Shown: one piece after another, positions 25,064 through 34,215 of the stretch
Numbering within the stretch: the stretch's first letter is position 1
How the letters are laid out: each line of letters opens with the position of its first letter
Source: Lachnospiraceae bacterium
GTDB taxonomy: Bacteria > Bacillota > Clostridia > Lachnospirales > Lachnospiraceae
NCBI GenBank assembly: GCA_017526745.1
Contig: JAFXQX010000012.1
Span: forward strand, 1-64,000
Direction of reading: 5' to 3'
Length of the DNA stretch: 64,000 nucleotides
Program-made: the position numbers and the translations under genes
Notes under the pieces: generated by a model
Database searches by the model: none
What the model was told of the DNA's origin: nothing
Seen by the model: only the letters and a program-made list of their open reading frames with translations

Positions 25064-26230
25064 ATGTCTAAAAAAGTATTATCAGTATTACTTGCAACAG
25101 CAATGACAGCTTCTCTCCTTGTTGGATGTGGCGCTTCAGCAGCAGCTCCTGCAGCTGACGCAGCAGCACCCGCAGCAACAGAAGAAGCAGCACCTGCAGA
25201 AGAAGCAGCTCCCGCTGAGGAAGCAGCTCCCGCAGCTGACGAAGCTACAGCAGGCAAGAAGGTTGGCGTAGCAATGCCTACTAAGGACCTTCAGAGATGG
25301 AACCAGGATGGTGCCAACATGGAAGAGCAGCTCAAGGCAGCTGGATACGAAGTTGACCTTCAGTACGCTTCAAACGACGTTCAGACTCAGGTTTCTCAGA
25401 TCGAGAACATGATCAACGGTGGATGCAACGTTCTCGTTATCGCTTCTATCGACGGTGAGTCTCTTGGTACAGTTCTTGAGACAGCTAAGGCAGCAGGTAT
25501 CCCTGTTATCGCTTATGATCGTCTTATCATGGGAACAGATGCAGTTTCTTACTATGCTACATTCGATAACTACATGGTAGGTACAAAGCAGGGCCAGTAC
25601 ATCATCGATACTCTTGACCTCAACAATGCAGCAGGTCCTTTCACAATGGAAATCACAGCTGGTGATCCCGGTGATAACAACGCTAAGTTCTTCTACAACG
25701 GTGCTATGGATCTTCTTAAGCCCTTCATCGACGAAGGTAAGATCGTAGTTAAGTCCGGTCAGGTTGATTTCGAGCAGGTTGCTACAGCTTCATGGGCTAC
25801 AGAGAATGCTCAGTCAAGAATGGAGAACATCCTTTCTTCTAACTATGCAGATGGTACAAACCTTGACATCGCTCTTTGCTCAAACGACTCAACAGCACTC
25901 GGTGTTGAGAACGCTCTTGCAGCAAACTACAAGGGTAACTACCCGATCATCACCGGTCAGGACTGTGACGTTGCTAACGTTAAGAACATGATCGATGGTA
26001 AGCAGTCAATGTCAATCTTCAAGGATACACGTACTCTTGCAGCTCAGGTTGTTAAGATGGTTGGTCAGATCCTTAAGGGCGAGACAGTTGAAGTTAACGA
26101 TACAGAGACATATGACAATGGTAAGGGCGTAGTTCCTTCATACCTTTGCGAGCCTGTATTCGCTGATATCAACAACTACAAAGAGCTTCTTATCGACAGC
26201 GGTTACTACACAGAGGCAGACCTTCAGTAA
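25064..26230 (+). CDS. ChvE-like multiple-sugar-binding lipoprotein
   Basis: The 388-residue lipoprotein has lipobox LVGC (Cys22), then an Ala/Glu/Pro-rich tether to about residue 62. The binding fold follows and resembles ChvE/XylF-type aldose receptors, with AMPTKDLQRWNQDG, IAYDRLI and the TGQDCDVANV segment. It should deliver monosaccharides to the ATPase and permeases encoded next. A strong GGGAGG site precedes the ATG. Codon use is more biased than in the neighbours (mainly GCT/GCA, CTT, AAG, GGT), which fits very high expression. A stem-loop after the gene probably raises its mRNA level over that of the membrane components. Confidence 0.94.
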   Translation: MSKKVLSVLLATAMTASLLVGCGASAAAPAADAAAPAATEEAAPAEEAAPAEEAAPAADEATAGKKVGVAMPTKDLQRWNQDGANMEEQLKAAGYEVDLQYASNDVQTQVSQIENMINGGCNVLVIASIDGESLGTVLETAKAAGIPVIAYDRLIMGTDAVSYYATFDNYMVGTKQGQYIIDTLDLNNAAGPFTMEITAGDPGDNNAKFFYNGAMDLLKPFIDEGKIVVKSGQVDFEQVATASWATENAQSRMENILSSNYADGTNLDIALCSNDSTALGVENALAANYKGNYPIITGQDCDVANVKNMIDGKQSMSIFKDTRTLAAQVVKMVGQILKGETVEVNDTETYDNGKGVVPSYLCEPVFADINNYKELLIDSGYYTEADLQ

Positions 26231-26261
26231 TCCGGTCTCTACAGTAACACAGGTTAATACA

Positions 26262-26284
26262 ACAGGCGGGTATATCCCGCCTGT
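26262..26284 (+). terminator. Intercistronic stem-loop between binding protein and ATPase genes
   Basis: ACAGGCGGG pairs perfectly with CCCGCCTGT around TATAT, followed by TTTGTT. It is a weak or partial terminator, or an RNA-stabilising hairpin. Confidence 0.7.
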
Positions 26285-26302
26285 TTGTTAAGTAAGGTAT
26301 CA

Positions 26303-26308
26303 TATAAT
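26303..26308 (+). promoter_or_regulatory. Possible internal -10 before the ATPase gene
   Basis: A perfect TATAAT lies 25 bases before the TTG start at 26333, with no convincing -35. It might supply basal expression after the stem-loop. Confidence 0.35.
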
Positions 26309-26332
26309 AATGGGTTTTAGGAGGGATACATT

Positions 26333-27874
26333 TTGGCTAAAGTAATTCTCGAAATGAAAAACATAACCAAAACCTTCCCCGGAGTAAAAGCACTTGATAA
26401 CGTTAATTTTCAGGTAGAGGAAGGCGAGATCCATGCACTGGTCGGTGAGAACGGCGCAGGGAAATCAACCCTTATGAATGTTCTTTCGGGTATTTATCCT
26501 TACGGAACATACGAAGGGGACATCATTTACAACGGTGAGGTTTGTAAATTCAACAAGATAAAGGATTCCGAGGAGAAGGGAATCGTCATCATCCATCAGG
26601 AGCTGGCTCTGATCCCTTACATGTCCATAGGCGAGAACATGTTCCTTGGAAATGAAAGAGGAAAAAAGGCTGCCATCGACTGGAACGAAACATACGGCGA
26701 GGCAGATAAGTTCTTAAAGATGGTTGGACTGTCAGACAGTTCAAGAACACTTGTCAAGGAACTCGGTACAGGTAAGCAGCAGCTTGTCGAGATCGCAAAG
26801 GCACTTGCAAAGCATGCAAAGCTTCTTATCCTTGACGAACCCACGTCATCTCTTAACGAGAAGGATTCAAGAGCACTTCTTGATCTGCTTCTTCGTTTCA
26901 AGAAAGAGAACGGATTAACATCGATCATTATATCTCATAAACTTAACGAGGTTTCATATGTTGCCGATAAGATCACGGTCGTACGTGACGGTGCAACAAT
27001 AGAGACTCTTGACAAATCAAAGGAAGAGATCTCCGAAGACAGGATCATTAAAGGCATGGTTGGCCGAGAGATCACCGACCGTTTCCCGAAGAGACATGAT
27101 GTTACCATCGGAGATGTCAATCTTGAGGTCAGGAACTGGAGTGTATACCATCCGCTTTATCCCGAGAAGAAAGTTGTCGACAACGTTTCCTTCACAGTCC
27201 GTAAGGGCGAGGTTGTAGGTATCTACGGTCTTATGGGAGCCGGACGTACGGAGCTTGCCATGAGTATATTCGGCAAGTCATACGGAACCGGTATAACGGG
27301 TACAATGCTCCTTAACGGAAAAGAAGTCAACTTAAAGAATGCAAAGGAAGCTATCAAGAATAAGCTTGCCTATGTAACTGAAGACCGTAAAGGAAACGGA
27401 CTGGTCCTCAACAATCCCATCAAGATCAATACAACACTTGCGAACCTTGATGCCGTAAGTGCAAAGAACATCATTGATAAGGACAAAGAGTATCAGGTTG
27501 CGGTTGAATACAAGGATATGCTCAAGACCAAGACACCTACCGTTGAACAGAATGTCGGGAATCTTTCGGGTGGTAACCAGCAGAAAGTGCTTCTGGCAAA
27601 GTGGATGTTTGCGGAACCGGATGTTCTTCTCCTCGATGAGCCTACCCGTGGTATCGACGTCGGAGCCAAGTACGAGATCTACTGTATCATCAACGATCTT
27701 GTCAAGGCCGGCAAATCTGTAGTTATGATCTCTTCGGAGCTTCCCGAGACGATCGGTATGAGTGACAGGATATATGTCATGAATGAAGGTAAGTTCGTCG
27801 GAGAACTCAAGCAGGAAGAAGCAAGTCAGGAATCGATCATGGCTTGTATCATGAGATCGGGAAGGGGTGAGTAA
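26333..27874 (+). CDS. Sugar ABC transporter ATP-binding protein (GguA/MmsA type)
   Basis: The 513-residue protein has two ABC domains, typical of CUT2 monosaccharide importers. Domain one has Walker [10 protein letters not shown] near residue 38, signature LGTGKQQ and Walker [11 protein letters not shown]. Domain two has a degenerate Walker A (GLMGAGRTE), signature LSGGNQQK and Walker [12 protein letters not shown]. It powers uptake of the sugar bound by the ChvE-like protein. Translation starts at a TTG, preceded by AGGAGG at a normal distance. The first permease gene starts two bases after its stop. Confidence 0.95.
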   Translation: MAKVILEMKNITKTFPGVKALDNVNFQVEEGEIHALVGENGAGKSTLMNVLSGIYPYGTYEGDIIYNGEVCKFNKIKDSEEKGIVIIHQELALIPYMSIGENMFLGNERGKKAAIDWNETYGEADKFLKMVGLSDSSRTLVKELGTGKQQLVEIAKALAKHAKLLILDEPTSSLNEKDSRALLDLLLRFKKENGLTSIIISHKLNEVSYVADKITVVRDGATIETLDKSKEEISEDRIIKGMVGREITDRFPKRHDVTIGDVNLEVRNWSVYHPLYPEKKVVDNVSFTVRKGEVVGIYGLMGAGRTELAMSIFGKSYGTGITGTMLLNGKEVNLKNAKEAIKNKLAYVTEDRKGNGLVLNNPIKINTTLANLDAVSAKNIIDKDKEYQVAVEYKDMLKTKTPTVEQNVGNLSGGNQQKVLLAKWMFAEPDVLLLDEPTRGIDVGAKYEIYCIINDLVKAGKSVVMISSELPETIGMSDRIYVMNEGKFVGELKQEEASQESIMACIMRSGRGE

Positions 27875-27876
27875 GG

Positions 27877-29058
27877 ATGACGAAAACGAATTTTTCCGCA
27901 GTATTAAAAAAATATGCAATGGCGATCGTTCTTGTTCTTGTCATCATCCTGTTCTATATCCTGACAAATAAAGCGATCCTGCTGCCTCAGAACATCAATA
28001 ACCTCCTTTCACAGAACGCGTACGTGTTCGTTCTTGCAACCGGTATGCTGCTGTGTATCTTAACAGGCGGTAACATCGACCTTGCTGTCGGATCAGTTGT
28101 CTGCTTTGTCGGCGCAGTCGGTGGTGTTGTTCTTGATAAGGATATCAATTTCATAGTTGCATTTGCCATTATGATGCTCATCGGACTTGCGATAGGTATG
28201 TGGCAGGGCTTTTGGATCGCATTCGTGAATGTTCCGCCCTTTATCGCTACGCTTGCAGGCATGTACGCTTTCAGAGGTTTATCAAACGTCGTTCTCGGCG
28301 GCCAGGCGCTCAATCTTTCCAAGATGGACGGATTCCTGAAGACTTTCGGTGGCGGCGCAGACTGCTATATTCCCGGATCGACGATGTCACTTTTCGGTAA
28401 CGATGTTAACCTGACATGTATGGCAGCAGGTATCATCGGTATTGCGATCTATCTCATCATGACCATTTACGGGCGCGTCAATACCAAAAAACGCGGATAT
28501 GAGACTCCTCCGTTACTCGGCGACGCTGTTAAGATGGTCATAATCTCGGTCGTAGTATTCTACTTAACATACAAGCTTGCGGCATATCAGGGTATCCCCA
28601 CATCTCTTATCTGGGTACTGCTCGTTGTCATCGCTTTCGGTTATGTTACGCAGAAGACAACCATAGGCCGTGACCTTTACGCTGTCGGCGGTAACAAAAA
28701 GGCTGCACAGCTTTCGGGTGTCAATGTCAAGAAAGTTTACTTCTTTGCATATTCCTTCATGGGACTTCTTTCCGGACTTGCCGGAACTCTTACAATAGCA
28801 AGAGCAGCAAGTGCACAGCCCACATACGGACAGGGTTACGAGATGGATGCCATCGGTGCATGTTTCATCGGTGGAGCCAGCGCATACGGTGGAATAGGTA
28901 CGGTTCCCGGAGTCATCATCGGCGCACTCCTTATGGGTGTGATCAACCAGGGTATGTCGATATGCGGTGTGGATGCCAACCTTCAGAAGGCCGTTAAAGG
29001 TCTCGTTCTTCTGGGTGCGGTAATCTTTGATGTTGTATCGAAGAAAGAGAAAAAATAA
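27877..29058 (+). CDS. Sugar ABC transporter permease 1 (GguB type)
   Basis: The 393-residue integral membrane protein has about ten helices of the CUT2 permease family. Diagnostic segments are LTGGNIDLAVGSVVCFVGA, PPFIATLAGMYAFRGL and GACFIGGASAYGGIGTVPGVIIGALLMGVINQGMS. It forms the sugar channel with the ATPase upstream. A second, clearly homologous permease gene follows after 18 bases. ChvE–GguAB systems usually have one permease gene, so a heterodimeric channel is likely here. Confidence 0.94.
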   Translation: MTKTNFSAVLKKYAMAIVLVLVIILFYILTNKAILLPQNINNLLSQNAYVFVLATGMLLCILTGGNIDLAVGSVVCFVGAVGGVVLDKDINFIVAFAIMMLIGLAIGMWQGFWIAFVNVPPFIATLAGMYAFRGLSNVVLGGQALNLSKMDGFLKTFGGGADCYIPGSTMSLFGNDVNLTCMAAGIIGIAIYLIMTIYGRVNTKKRGYETPPLLGDAVKMVIISVVVFYLTYKLAAYQGIPTSLIWVLLVVIAFGYVTQKTTIGRDLYAVGGNKKAAQLSGVNVKKVYFFAYSFMGLLSGLAGTLTIARAASAQPTYGQGYEMDAIGACFIGGASAYGGIGTVPGVIIGALLMGVINQGMSICGVDANLQKAVKGLVLLGAVIFDVVSKKEKK

Positions 29059-29076
29059 CAAAGGAAGGAAGAAGAT

Positions 29077-30243
29077 ATGGAAAAAGTAGGTAAGATATTT
29101 AAAGAACATACTATGCAGATCATTCTGGTCCTTGTTGTTATTTTCTTTGCGATCACAACAAAGGGATCGATACTCTCTGCAATGAATTTTGAAGCTTTGA
29201 TCACACAGAACGCATACGTCTTCATTCTTGCAACGGGAATGTTCATGTGTATGCTGATAAAAGGTAACATCGACCTTTCGGTCGGAGCAACTGTTTGTCT
29301 TGTCGATGCGATCGGTGCATATATGCTCGTCAATATGGGGATCTCGGTTCCCGTAGCGATGATATCGATGATACTGATCGGCTGCGTTATCGGTGCGGTA
29401 CTCGGATGGCTCATCGCTTATCTGAACATCCCCCCGTGGATCGCAACCCTCGGCGGATTCCTAGCATTCAGAGGTCTTGGTACCAAGATCGTTACGATCG
29501 CTTCCTCAACATCATCGATCTCGATCAATGATATAGAGGGATTCAAGAAACTGTTCAACAGTCATATTCCGAAGGCACTGTGTATCCCCATCGGGGTTAT
29601 CTGCTGCGTTATATTTGTGTTCCTGCAGGTAAGGAACAGAGCGACCAAGATCAAGAAGGGATATGAGGCAGAGTCTGTTGCTGCACTTGCAGTAAGATGC
29701 ATCATCATTTCCGCAGTCATCATGCTGTTCGCGGTTAAGTATTCCGGAGCACTCGGTGAGACTGCACTCGGCATCCCGATGGTTCTCGTATGGGTTATCG
29801 TAGTACTTCTTGTATATGACTTTATAACAAGTAAGACCGTTCTCGGAAGATACTTCTATGCAATGGGTGGTAACATGGAGGCAACGAGGCTTTCAGGTAT
29901 CGACACAAAGCTGGTTCTCTTCTTTGCATACCTTAACATGCAGTTCCTGTCTGTTATAGCCGGATGGACGAGCCTTGCAAAGCTGTCCACAGCTAATGGT
30001 TACATGGGACAGAACTACGAGCTTGATGCGATCTCCGCATGTATCGTCGGCGGTGTTTCTGCATACGGCGGATCCGGAAGCGTTTTCGGAATGGTTGTCG
30101 GTGCTGCGCTTATCGGTGTCATCAACCTTGGTATGTCGATCATGAGTATCGACCCCAACTGGCAGAAAGTCGTTAAAGGCGTAGTCCTTCTTGCGGCAGT
30201 TGTATTTGAGATACTGAACAACAGGCCCAAGACAAAGAGCTGA
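29077..30243 (+). CDS. Sugar ABC transporter permease 2, tandem paralogue
   Basis: The 388-residue protein is a full-length paralogue of the preceding permease. Shared signatures include LIKGNIDLSVGATVCLVDA, PPWIATLGGFLAFRGLG and ACIVGGVSAYGGSGSVFGMVVGAALIGVINLGMS. Differences are spread along the whole length, so this is an old duplication rather than a recent copy. It has its own AAGGAAGGA site. The transcript ends at a terminator 38 bases downstream. It is expected to pair with permease 1. Confidence 0.94.
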   Translation: MEKVGKIFKEHTMQIILVLVVIFFAITTKGSILSAMNFEALITQNAYVFILATGMFMCMLIKGNIDLSVGATVCLVDAIGAYMLVNMGISVPVAMISMILIGCVIGAVLGWLIAYLNIPPWIATLGGFLAFRGLGTKIVTIASSTSSISINDIEGFKKLFNSHIPKALCIPIGVICCVIFVFLQVRNRATKIKKGYEAESVAALAVRCIIISAVIMLFAVKYSGALGETALGIPMVLVWVIVVLLVYDFITSKTVLGRYFYAMGGNMEATRLSGIDTKLVLFFAYLNMQFLSVIAGWTSLAKLSTANGYMGQNYELDAISACIVGGVSAYGGSGSVFGMVVGAALIGVINLGMSIMSIDPNWQKVVKGVVLLAAVVFEILNNRPKTKS

Positions 30244-30280
30244 TATGATTAGCCCTTAATAAATCCATTATTATAAAGGG

Positions 30281-30324
30281 GAACCCTGTGTTCTGCCATT
30301 GTGCGGGATTACAGGGTTCTTTTT
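30281..30324 (+). terminator. Terminator of the sugar transporter operon
   Basis: GAACCCTGT (30281-30289) pairs with ACAGGGTTC (30311-30319), followed by a T-run to 30324. Confidence 0.85.
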
Positions 30325-30366
30325 GATGTCAGGATCGCGAAGTGATCGCAACAGGTGGAGCGCCGC

Positions 30367-30395
30367 TTGAGCGGGGACGGTAACTGATGTATCAT
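30367..30395 (+). promoter_or_regulatory. uvrC promoter, predicted leaderless
   Basis: TTGAGC at 30367-30372 and TATCAT at 30390-30395 are exactly 17 bases apart. The predicted start is about 30402-30403, on the ATG of uvrC. No Shine-Dalgarno sequence precedes that ATG. Confidence 0.65.
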
Positions 30396-30402
30396 ATTTA
30401 TT

Positions 30403-32265
30403 ATGGACAAGAGGGATTTTGATATAGAGGAAGAACTGAATAAGCTGCCGAAAAAGCCCGGTGTGTATCTCATGCATGACAAGGACGATGAGATAATATA
30501 TGTCGGAAAGGCTGTTGTGCTCAGAAACAGAGTCCGCTCATATTTCAGACAGAGCACAAAAAAGAGCGTTAAGATCGAGCAGATGGTCAAGCACATAGCG
30601 TGGTTTGAGTATGTTGTCACCGATTCGGAGCTGGAAGCTCTTGTACTCGAGAATAATCTGATCAAGGAAAATCAGCCCAAATACAACACGATGCTCAAGG
30701 ATGACAAAACATATCCTTTTATCAAGGTAACTGTTGCCGATGATTTTCCGAGGATCCAGATATGCCGTAAGGTGATAAAAGACGGATCCAGGTATTTCGG
30801 ACCTTATACTTCGTCCGAGGCTGTCAGGGAGATCACGGATCTTCTTCGGAAAGCATATAAGGTTCGCGGATGCCGCATGTCCATATCTGCCCTCGAACAG
30901 TCCCCGGGATCAAAGAAAAAAAAATGCCTGTATTATCACATGGATCAGTGCACCGCTCCGTGCGACGGTCTGATCGGAAAAGAAGAATATGCGTCAAGCA
31001 TCGAAAAGGTGCTGGCATTTTTATCAGGCGATCATGCAGAGCTTGTAAGCGAACTGACCGGTAAGATGAAGGCCATGTCTTCTGCAATGGATTATGAGCG
31101 TGCCGGAGAATACAGGGACCTTATCGAAAGCGTCAGGAAGATATCCGAAAAACAGAAGATCACCGATCTTCACGGGGATAACAGGGATGTTATCGCGCTG
31201 GCGCGGGGAGATGAATCCGTTATCATCCAGATGTTCTTTGTAAGAGACGGCAAGATAGTCGGCAGGGAGCATTTCTACATGCAGCATGCGGCGGAAGAAG
31301 AGAGTGCGGATATTCTTTCCGCGTTTCTGATGCAGTATTATATGGGTGCGGCACACATACCGAAGGAGATACTGATACCGTTTGAACCGTCCGGAGCCGG
31401 TCTTATCGAGGAATGGATGAGCCGGCAGAACGATTCCAGAGTAACGCTTACCGTTCCGCAAAAAGGCAGGAAGGAAAAGCTCCTTTCCATGGCAGCACAG
31501 AACGCAAAGATCAAGCTCGACCAGGATGTTGAAAAACTGAAAAGAAACAGGGAGCGTACGATCGGCGCCGCAGAGGAGATCGCAAGGATACTCGGCCTGG
31601 GAGATGTTCACAGGATGGAAGCTTATGATATCTCAAACATCAGCGGTTATGAATCCGTCGGATCGATGGTCGTTTTTGAGGACGGAAAGCCGAGGCCGAA
31701 TGAATACAGAAAGTTTAAGATCAGATCCGTGGAAGGACCCAACGATTACGCCAGCATGGAGGAAGTGTTGACAAGACGTTTCGAACACGGGATAACCGAA
31801 AGGTCGGAGGGCCTGCCCGGAAAGTTTTCGGTATTTCCGGATCTTATACTCATGGACGGAGGAAAGGGACAGGTCAGTGTCTGTGAAGAAGTGCTCGGCC
31901 GTCTCGGACTTGATATCCCGGTCTGCGGTATGGTAAAGGACGATAACCACAGAACGGACGGATTGTATTTTGAAGGCAAAAAGATGCCGATATCACGTTC
32001 GTCGGAAGCGTTCCATCTGATAACGAGGATACAGGATGAGGCGCACAGATTTGCGATAACATTCCACAGAAAACTGCGAAGCAAAGAACAGGTCCATTCC
32101 ATACTCGATGACATCCCGAATATCGGTCCGAAGAGGAGAAAGGCTCTTATGAAAGAGTTTGCGTCGCTCGAGGATATCAGGAATGCCACGCTTGAACAGC
32201 TGAGCCGGACCGAAGGATTTAATGCCGCGGCGGCAAATGCGGTTTATGATTTTTTCCACGGATGA
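30403..32265 (+). CDS. uvrC: Excinuclease ABC subunit C
   Basis: The 620-residue nuclease makes both incisions in nucleotide excision repair with UvrAB. The GIY-YIG domain starts at once (KKPGVYLMHDKD near residue 18, IIYVGKA near 30). The UVR domain is near 195-235, and the RNase-H-like 5' nuclease region contains EAYDISNISG with its catalytic Asp. Helix-hairpin-helix units close the protein (IPNIGPKRRKALM near 570). The length is normal. The start ATG at 30403 fits the family and has no ribosome site; the promoter geometry suggests a leaderless message. The next operon has its own promoter. Confidence 0.96.
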   Translation: MDKRDFDIEEELNKLPKKPGVYLMHDKDDEIIYVGKAVVLRNRVRSYFRQSTKKSVKIEQMVKHIAWFEYVVTDSELEALVLENNLIKENQPKYNTMLKDDKTYPFIKVTVADDFPRIQICRKVIKDGSRYFGPYTSSEAVREITDLLRKAYKVRGCRMSISALEQSPGSKKKKCLYYHMDQCTAPCDGLIGKEEYASSIEKVLAFLSGDHAELVSELTGKMKAMSSAMDYERAGEYRDLIESVRKISEKQKITDLHGDNRDVIALARGDESVIIQMFFVRDGKIVGREHFYMQHAAEEESADILSAFLMQYYMGAAHIPKEILIPFEPSGAGLIEEWMSRQNDSRVTLTVPQKGRKEKLLSMAAQNAKIKLDQDVEKLKRNRERTIGAAEEIARILGLGDVHRMEAYDISNISGYESVGSMVVFEDGKPRPNEYRKFKIRSVEGPNDYASMEEVLTRRFEHGITERSEGLPGKFSVFPDLILMDGGKGQVSVCEEVLGRLGLDIPVCGMVKDDNHRTDGLYFEGKKMPISRSSEAFHLITRIQDEAHRFAITFHRKLRSKEQVHSILDDIPNIGPKRRKALMKEFASLEDIRNATLEQLSRTEGFNAAAANAVYDFFHG

Positions 32266-32282
32266 CGTTTTATTACAGTGTG

Positions 32283-32291
32283 TGATATAAT
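32283..32291 (+). promoter_or_regulatory. Extended -10 promoter of the hprK operon
   Basis: TGATATAAT (TATAAT at 32286-32291) gives a leader of about 30 nt that carries AAGGAGG before the ATG at 32327. A weak ATGACG -35 is 18 bases upstream. Confidence 0.7.
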
Positions 32292-32326
32292 GGGAGTTCG
32301 AAGGATACTTTGAAGGAGGTACGCTT

Positions 32327-33262
32327 ATGCCGTCAGTATCGGTAAGTGAACTGATCGAAAAAATGAAACTCGTGAATCTGACTCCGGATATCGATGTCGA
32401 GGACATCAAGATATCCCAGCCCGATATCAACCGTCCCGCACTTCAGATGGCGGGATTTTTGGAGCACTTTGAGACAGGGCGGGTTCAGATCATAGGATTT
32501 GTCGAATACACATATATGAACAAGCTCGAACCGAAGGTGAAGAAGGAGCGTTACGGACACATACTGTGTGATGATACGCCGTGTTACGTGTTCTGCCGTG
32601 ATCTTACTCCGGACGACCTGTTTCTTGAGATAGCCCGCGAGCATAACGTTGCGGTCCTGATGTCTCATAAGAGCACGTCGAATCTTATGGCCGAGATCAT
32701 CAGATGGCTTAACGTAAAACTGGCTCCGTGTATTTCCGTTCACGGCGTTTTGGTCGATGTTTACGGCGAAGGTGTTCTGATCACCGGCGAGAGCGGTATC
32801 GGAAAATCAGAGGCCGCACTTGAACTCGTAAAGAGAGGACACAGGCTTGTCAGCGATGATGTCGTGGAGATAAGAAAAGTATCCGATGACACGCTTATCG
32901 GAACGGCTCCCGATATTACAAGACATCTGATCGAGCTGCGCGGTATCGGTATCGTCGATGTTAAGATGCTTTTCGGTGTGTCTTCCGTAAGAGAGACTCA
33001 GAGCATAGATCTTGTGATCAGGCTCGAGGAGTGGGATAAGGATAAGGACTATGACCGAATAGGACTTGAAGAAGAGTATACAGAGTACCTTGGAAACAAG
33101 GTCGTATGTCACAGTATCCCCATAAGGCCGGGACGAAATCTTGCTATCATATGTGAGTCTGCGGCAGTCAACTTCAGACAGAAAAAGATGGGTTACAATG
33201 CGGCTCAGGAACTGTATTCCAGATTCCAGAATTCACTAAAGACAAGAGAAGAAGAGGAATGA
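32327..33262 (+). CDS. hprK: HPr kinase/phosphorylase
   Basis: The 311-residue bifunctional enzyme phosphorylates and dephosphorylates Ser46 of HPr and Crh, the switch for carbon catabolite control. The N-terminal domain (1-130) is followed by the catalytic domain with SVHG (His139), Walker A GESGIGKS at 154-161 and the HprK signature LIELRGIGIVDV. It heads a six-gene operon that ends in a crh-like gene, so the kinase and a likely substrate are cotranscribed. Confidence 0.96.
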   Translation: MPSVSVSELIEKMKLVNLTPDIDVEDIKISQPDINRPALQMAGFLEHFETGRVQIIGFVEYTYMNKLEPKVKKERYGHILCDDTPCYVFCRDLTPDDLFLEIAREHNVAVLMSHKSTSNLMAEIIRWLNVKLAPCISVHGVLVDVYGEGVLITGESGIGKSEAALELVKRGHRLVSDDVVEIRKVSDDTLIGTAPDITRHLIELRGIGIVDVKMLFGVSSVRETQSIDLVIRLEEWDKDKDYDRIGLEEEYTEYLGNKVVCHSIPIRPGRNLAIICESAAVNFRQKKMGYNAAQELYSRFQNSLKTREEEE

Positions 33263-33264
33263 TA

Positions 33265-34215
33265 ATGGACAAGAAGGTATTTGGGGTTGATATAGGCGGA
33301 ACTACCATCAAGATGGGAATGTTCTCCTCCGACGGCGAACTTGTCGACAAGTGGGAGATACCTACAAGAACAGAGGATAACGGATCGAACATCCTTCCGG
33401 ACATCGCGGCATCGATAACTCGGAAGAGGGAAGAATTGTCCGTTTCAAAAGATGAGGTTGCCGGGATCGGCATTAGTGTCCCCGGTCCGGTGGATGACAA
33501 CGGTATAGTACACAAATGCGTAAACCTCGGATGGGGCGTATTTGACATAGACGAGGAAATGAAGAAATATACCGGAGTGCCGGTCTTTGCGGGAAATGAT
33601 GCGAACGCGGCTGCACTCGGTGAAGTCTGGAAGGGCGGAGGAAAAGGATATAAAAACGCCGTAGTCGTGACGCTCGGAACCGGAGTCGGAGGAGGGATCA
33701 TAGTAAACGGAAAGATCCTTTCGGGATCATCCGGAGCCGGCGGTGAGATAGGACATATCCTCGTAAACCATAACGAGACGGAAAAATGCGGATGCGGAAA
33801 CAAAGGCTGTCTTGAACAGTATGCATCAGCGACCGGGATAGCCAAAATTGCAAAGAAGAAACTCAAAGAAGACGACAGACCTTCTGTGATGAGAAATGCC
33901 AGATCCATAAACGGCAAAGTCGTGTTTGATGCCGTAAAGGCAGGAGATGAGCTGGCGGTCGAAGTGGCGGAGGAATTCGGCAGGGTCCTCGGTATAGGTC
34001 TTTCCATTGTTGCAGATGTCGTCAACCCCGAGATATTTGTCATCGGCGGCGGAGTCAGCCGTGCCGGACAGATCGTTATCGATTATATCGAGAAGAATTA
34101 TAATGAATACGTATTCCATGCAAGCAGGGGAACGAAGTTCGCACTTGCCACGCTCGGCAATGATGCGGGTATCTACGGCTCCGCTAAGATGGTGCTGGAC
34201 GGAGTGGGGTCTTGA
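33265..34215 (+). CDS. glcK: ROK-family glucokinase
   Basis: The 316-residue sugar kinase has the ATP-binding start GVDIGGTTIKMG, the ROK sugar motif GNDANAAALGE, the GTGVGGGI loop and the zinc motif CGCGNKGCLEQ. It most likely phosphorylates glucose. The ATG at 33265 has GAGG at good distance; the ATG at 33259 is in frame but too close to that site. It is cotranscribed with hprK and overlaps murB by four bases, so a carbon-flux enzyme sits among carbon-control genes. Another hexose substrate cannot be excluded. Confidence 0.9.
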   Translation: MDKKVFGVDIGGTTIKMGMFSSDGELVDKWEIPTRTEDNGSNILPDIAASITRKREELSVSKDEVAGIGISVPGPVDDNGIVHKCVNLGWGVFDIDEEMKKYTGVPVFAGNDANAAALGEVWKGGGKGYKNAVVVTLGTGVGGGIIVNGKILSGSSGAGGEIGHILVNHNETEKCGCGNKGCLEQYASATGIAKIAKKKLKEDDRPSVMRNARSINGKVVFDAVKAGDELAVEVAEEFGRVLGIGLSIVADVVNPEIFVIGGGVSRAGQIVIDYIEKNYNEYVFHASRGTKFALATLGNDAGIYGSAKMVLDGVGS

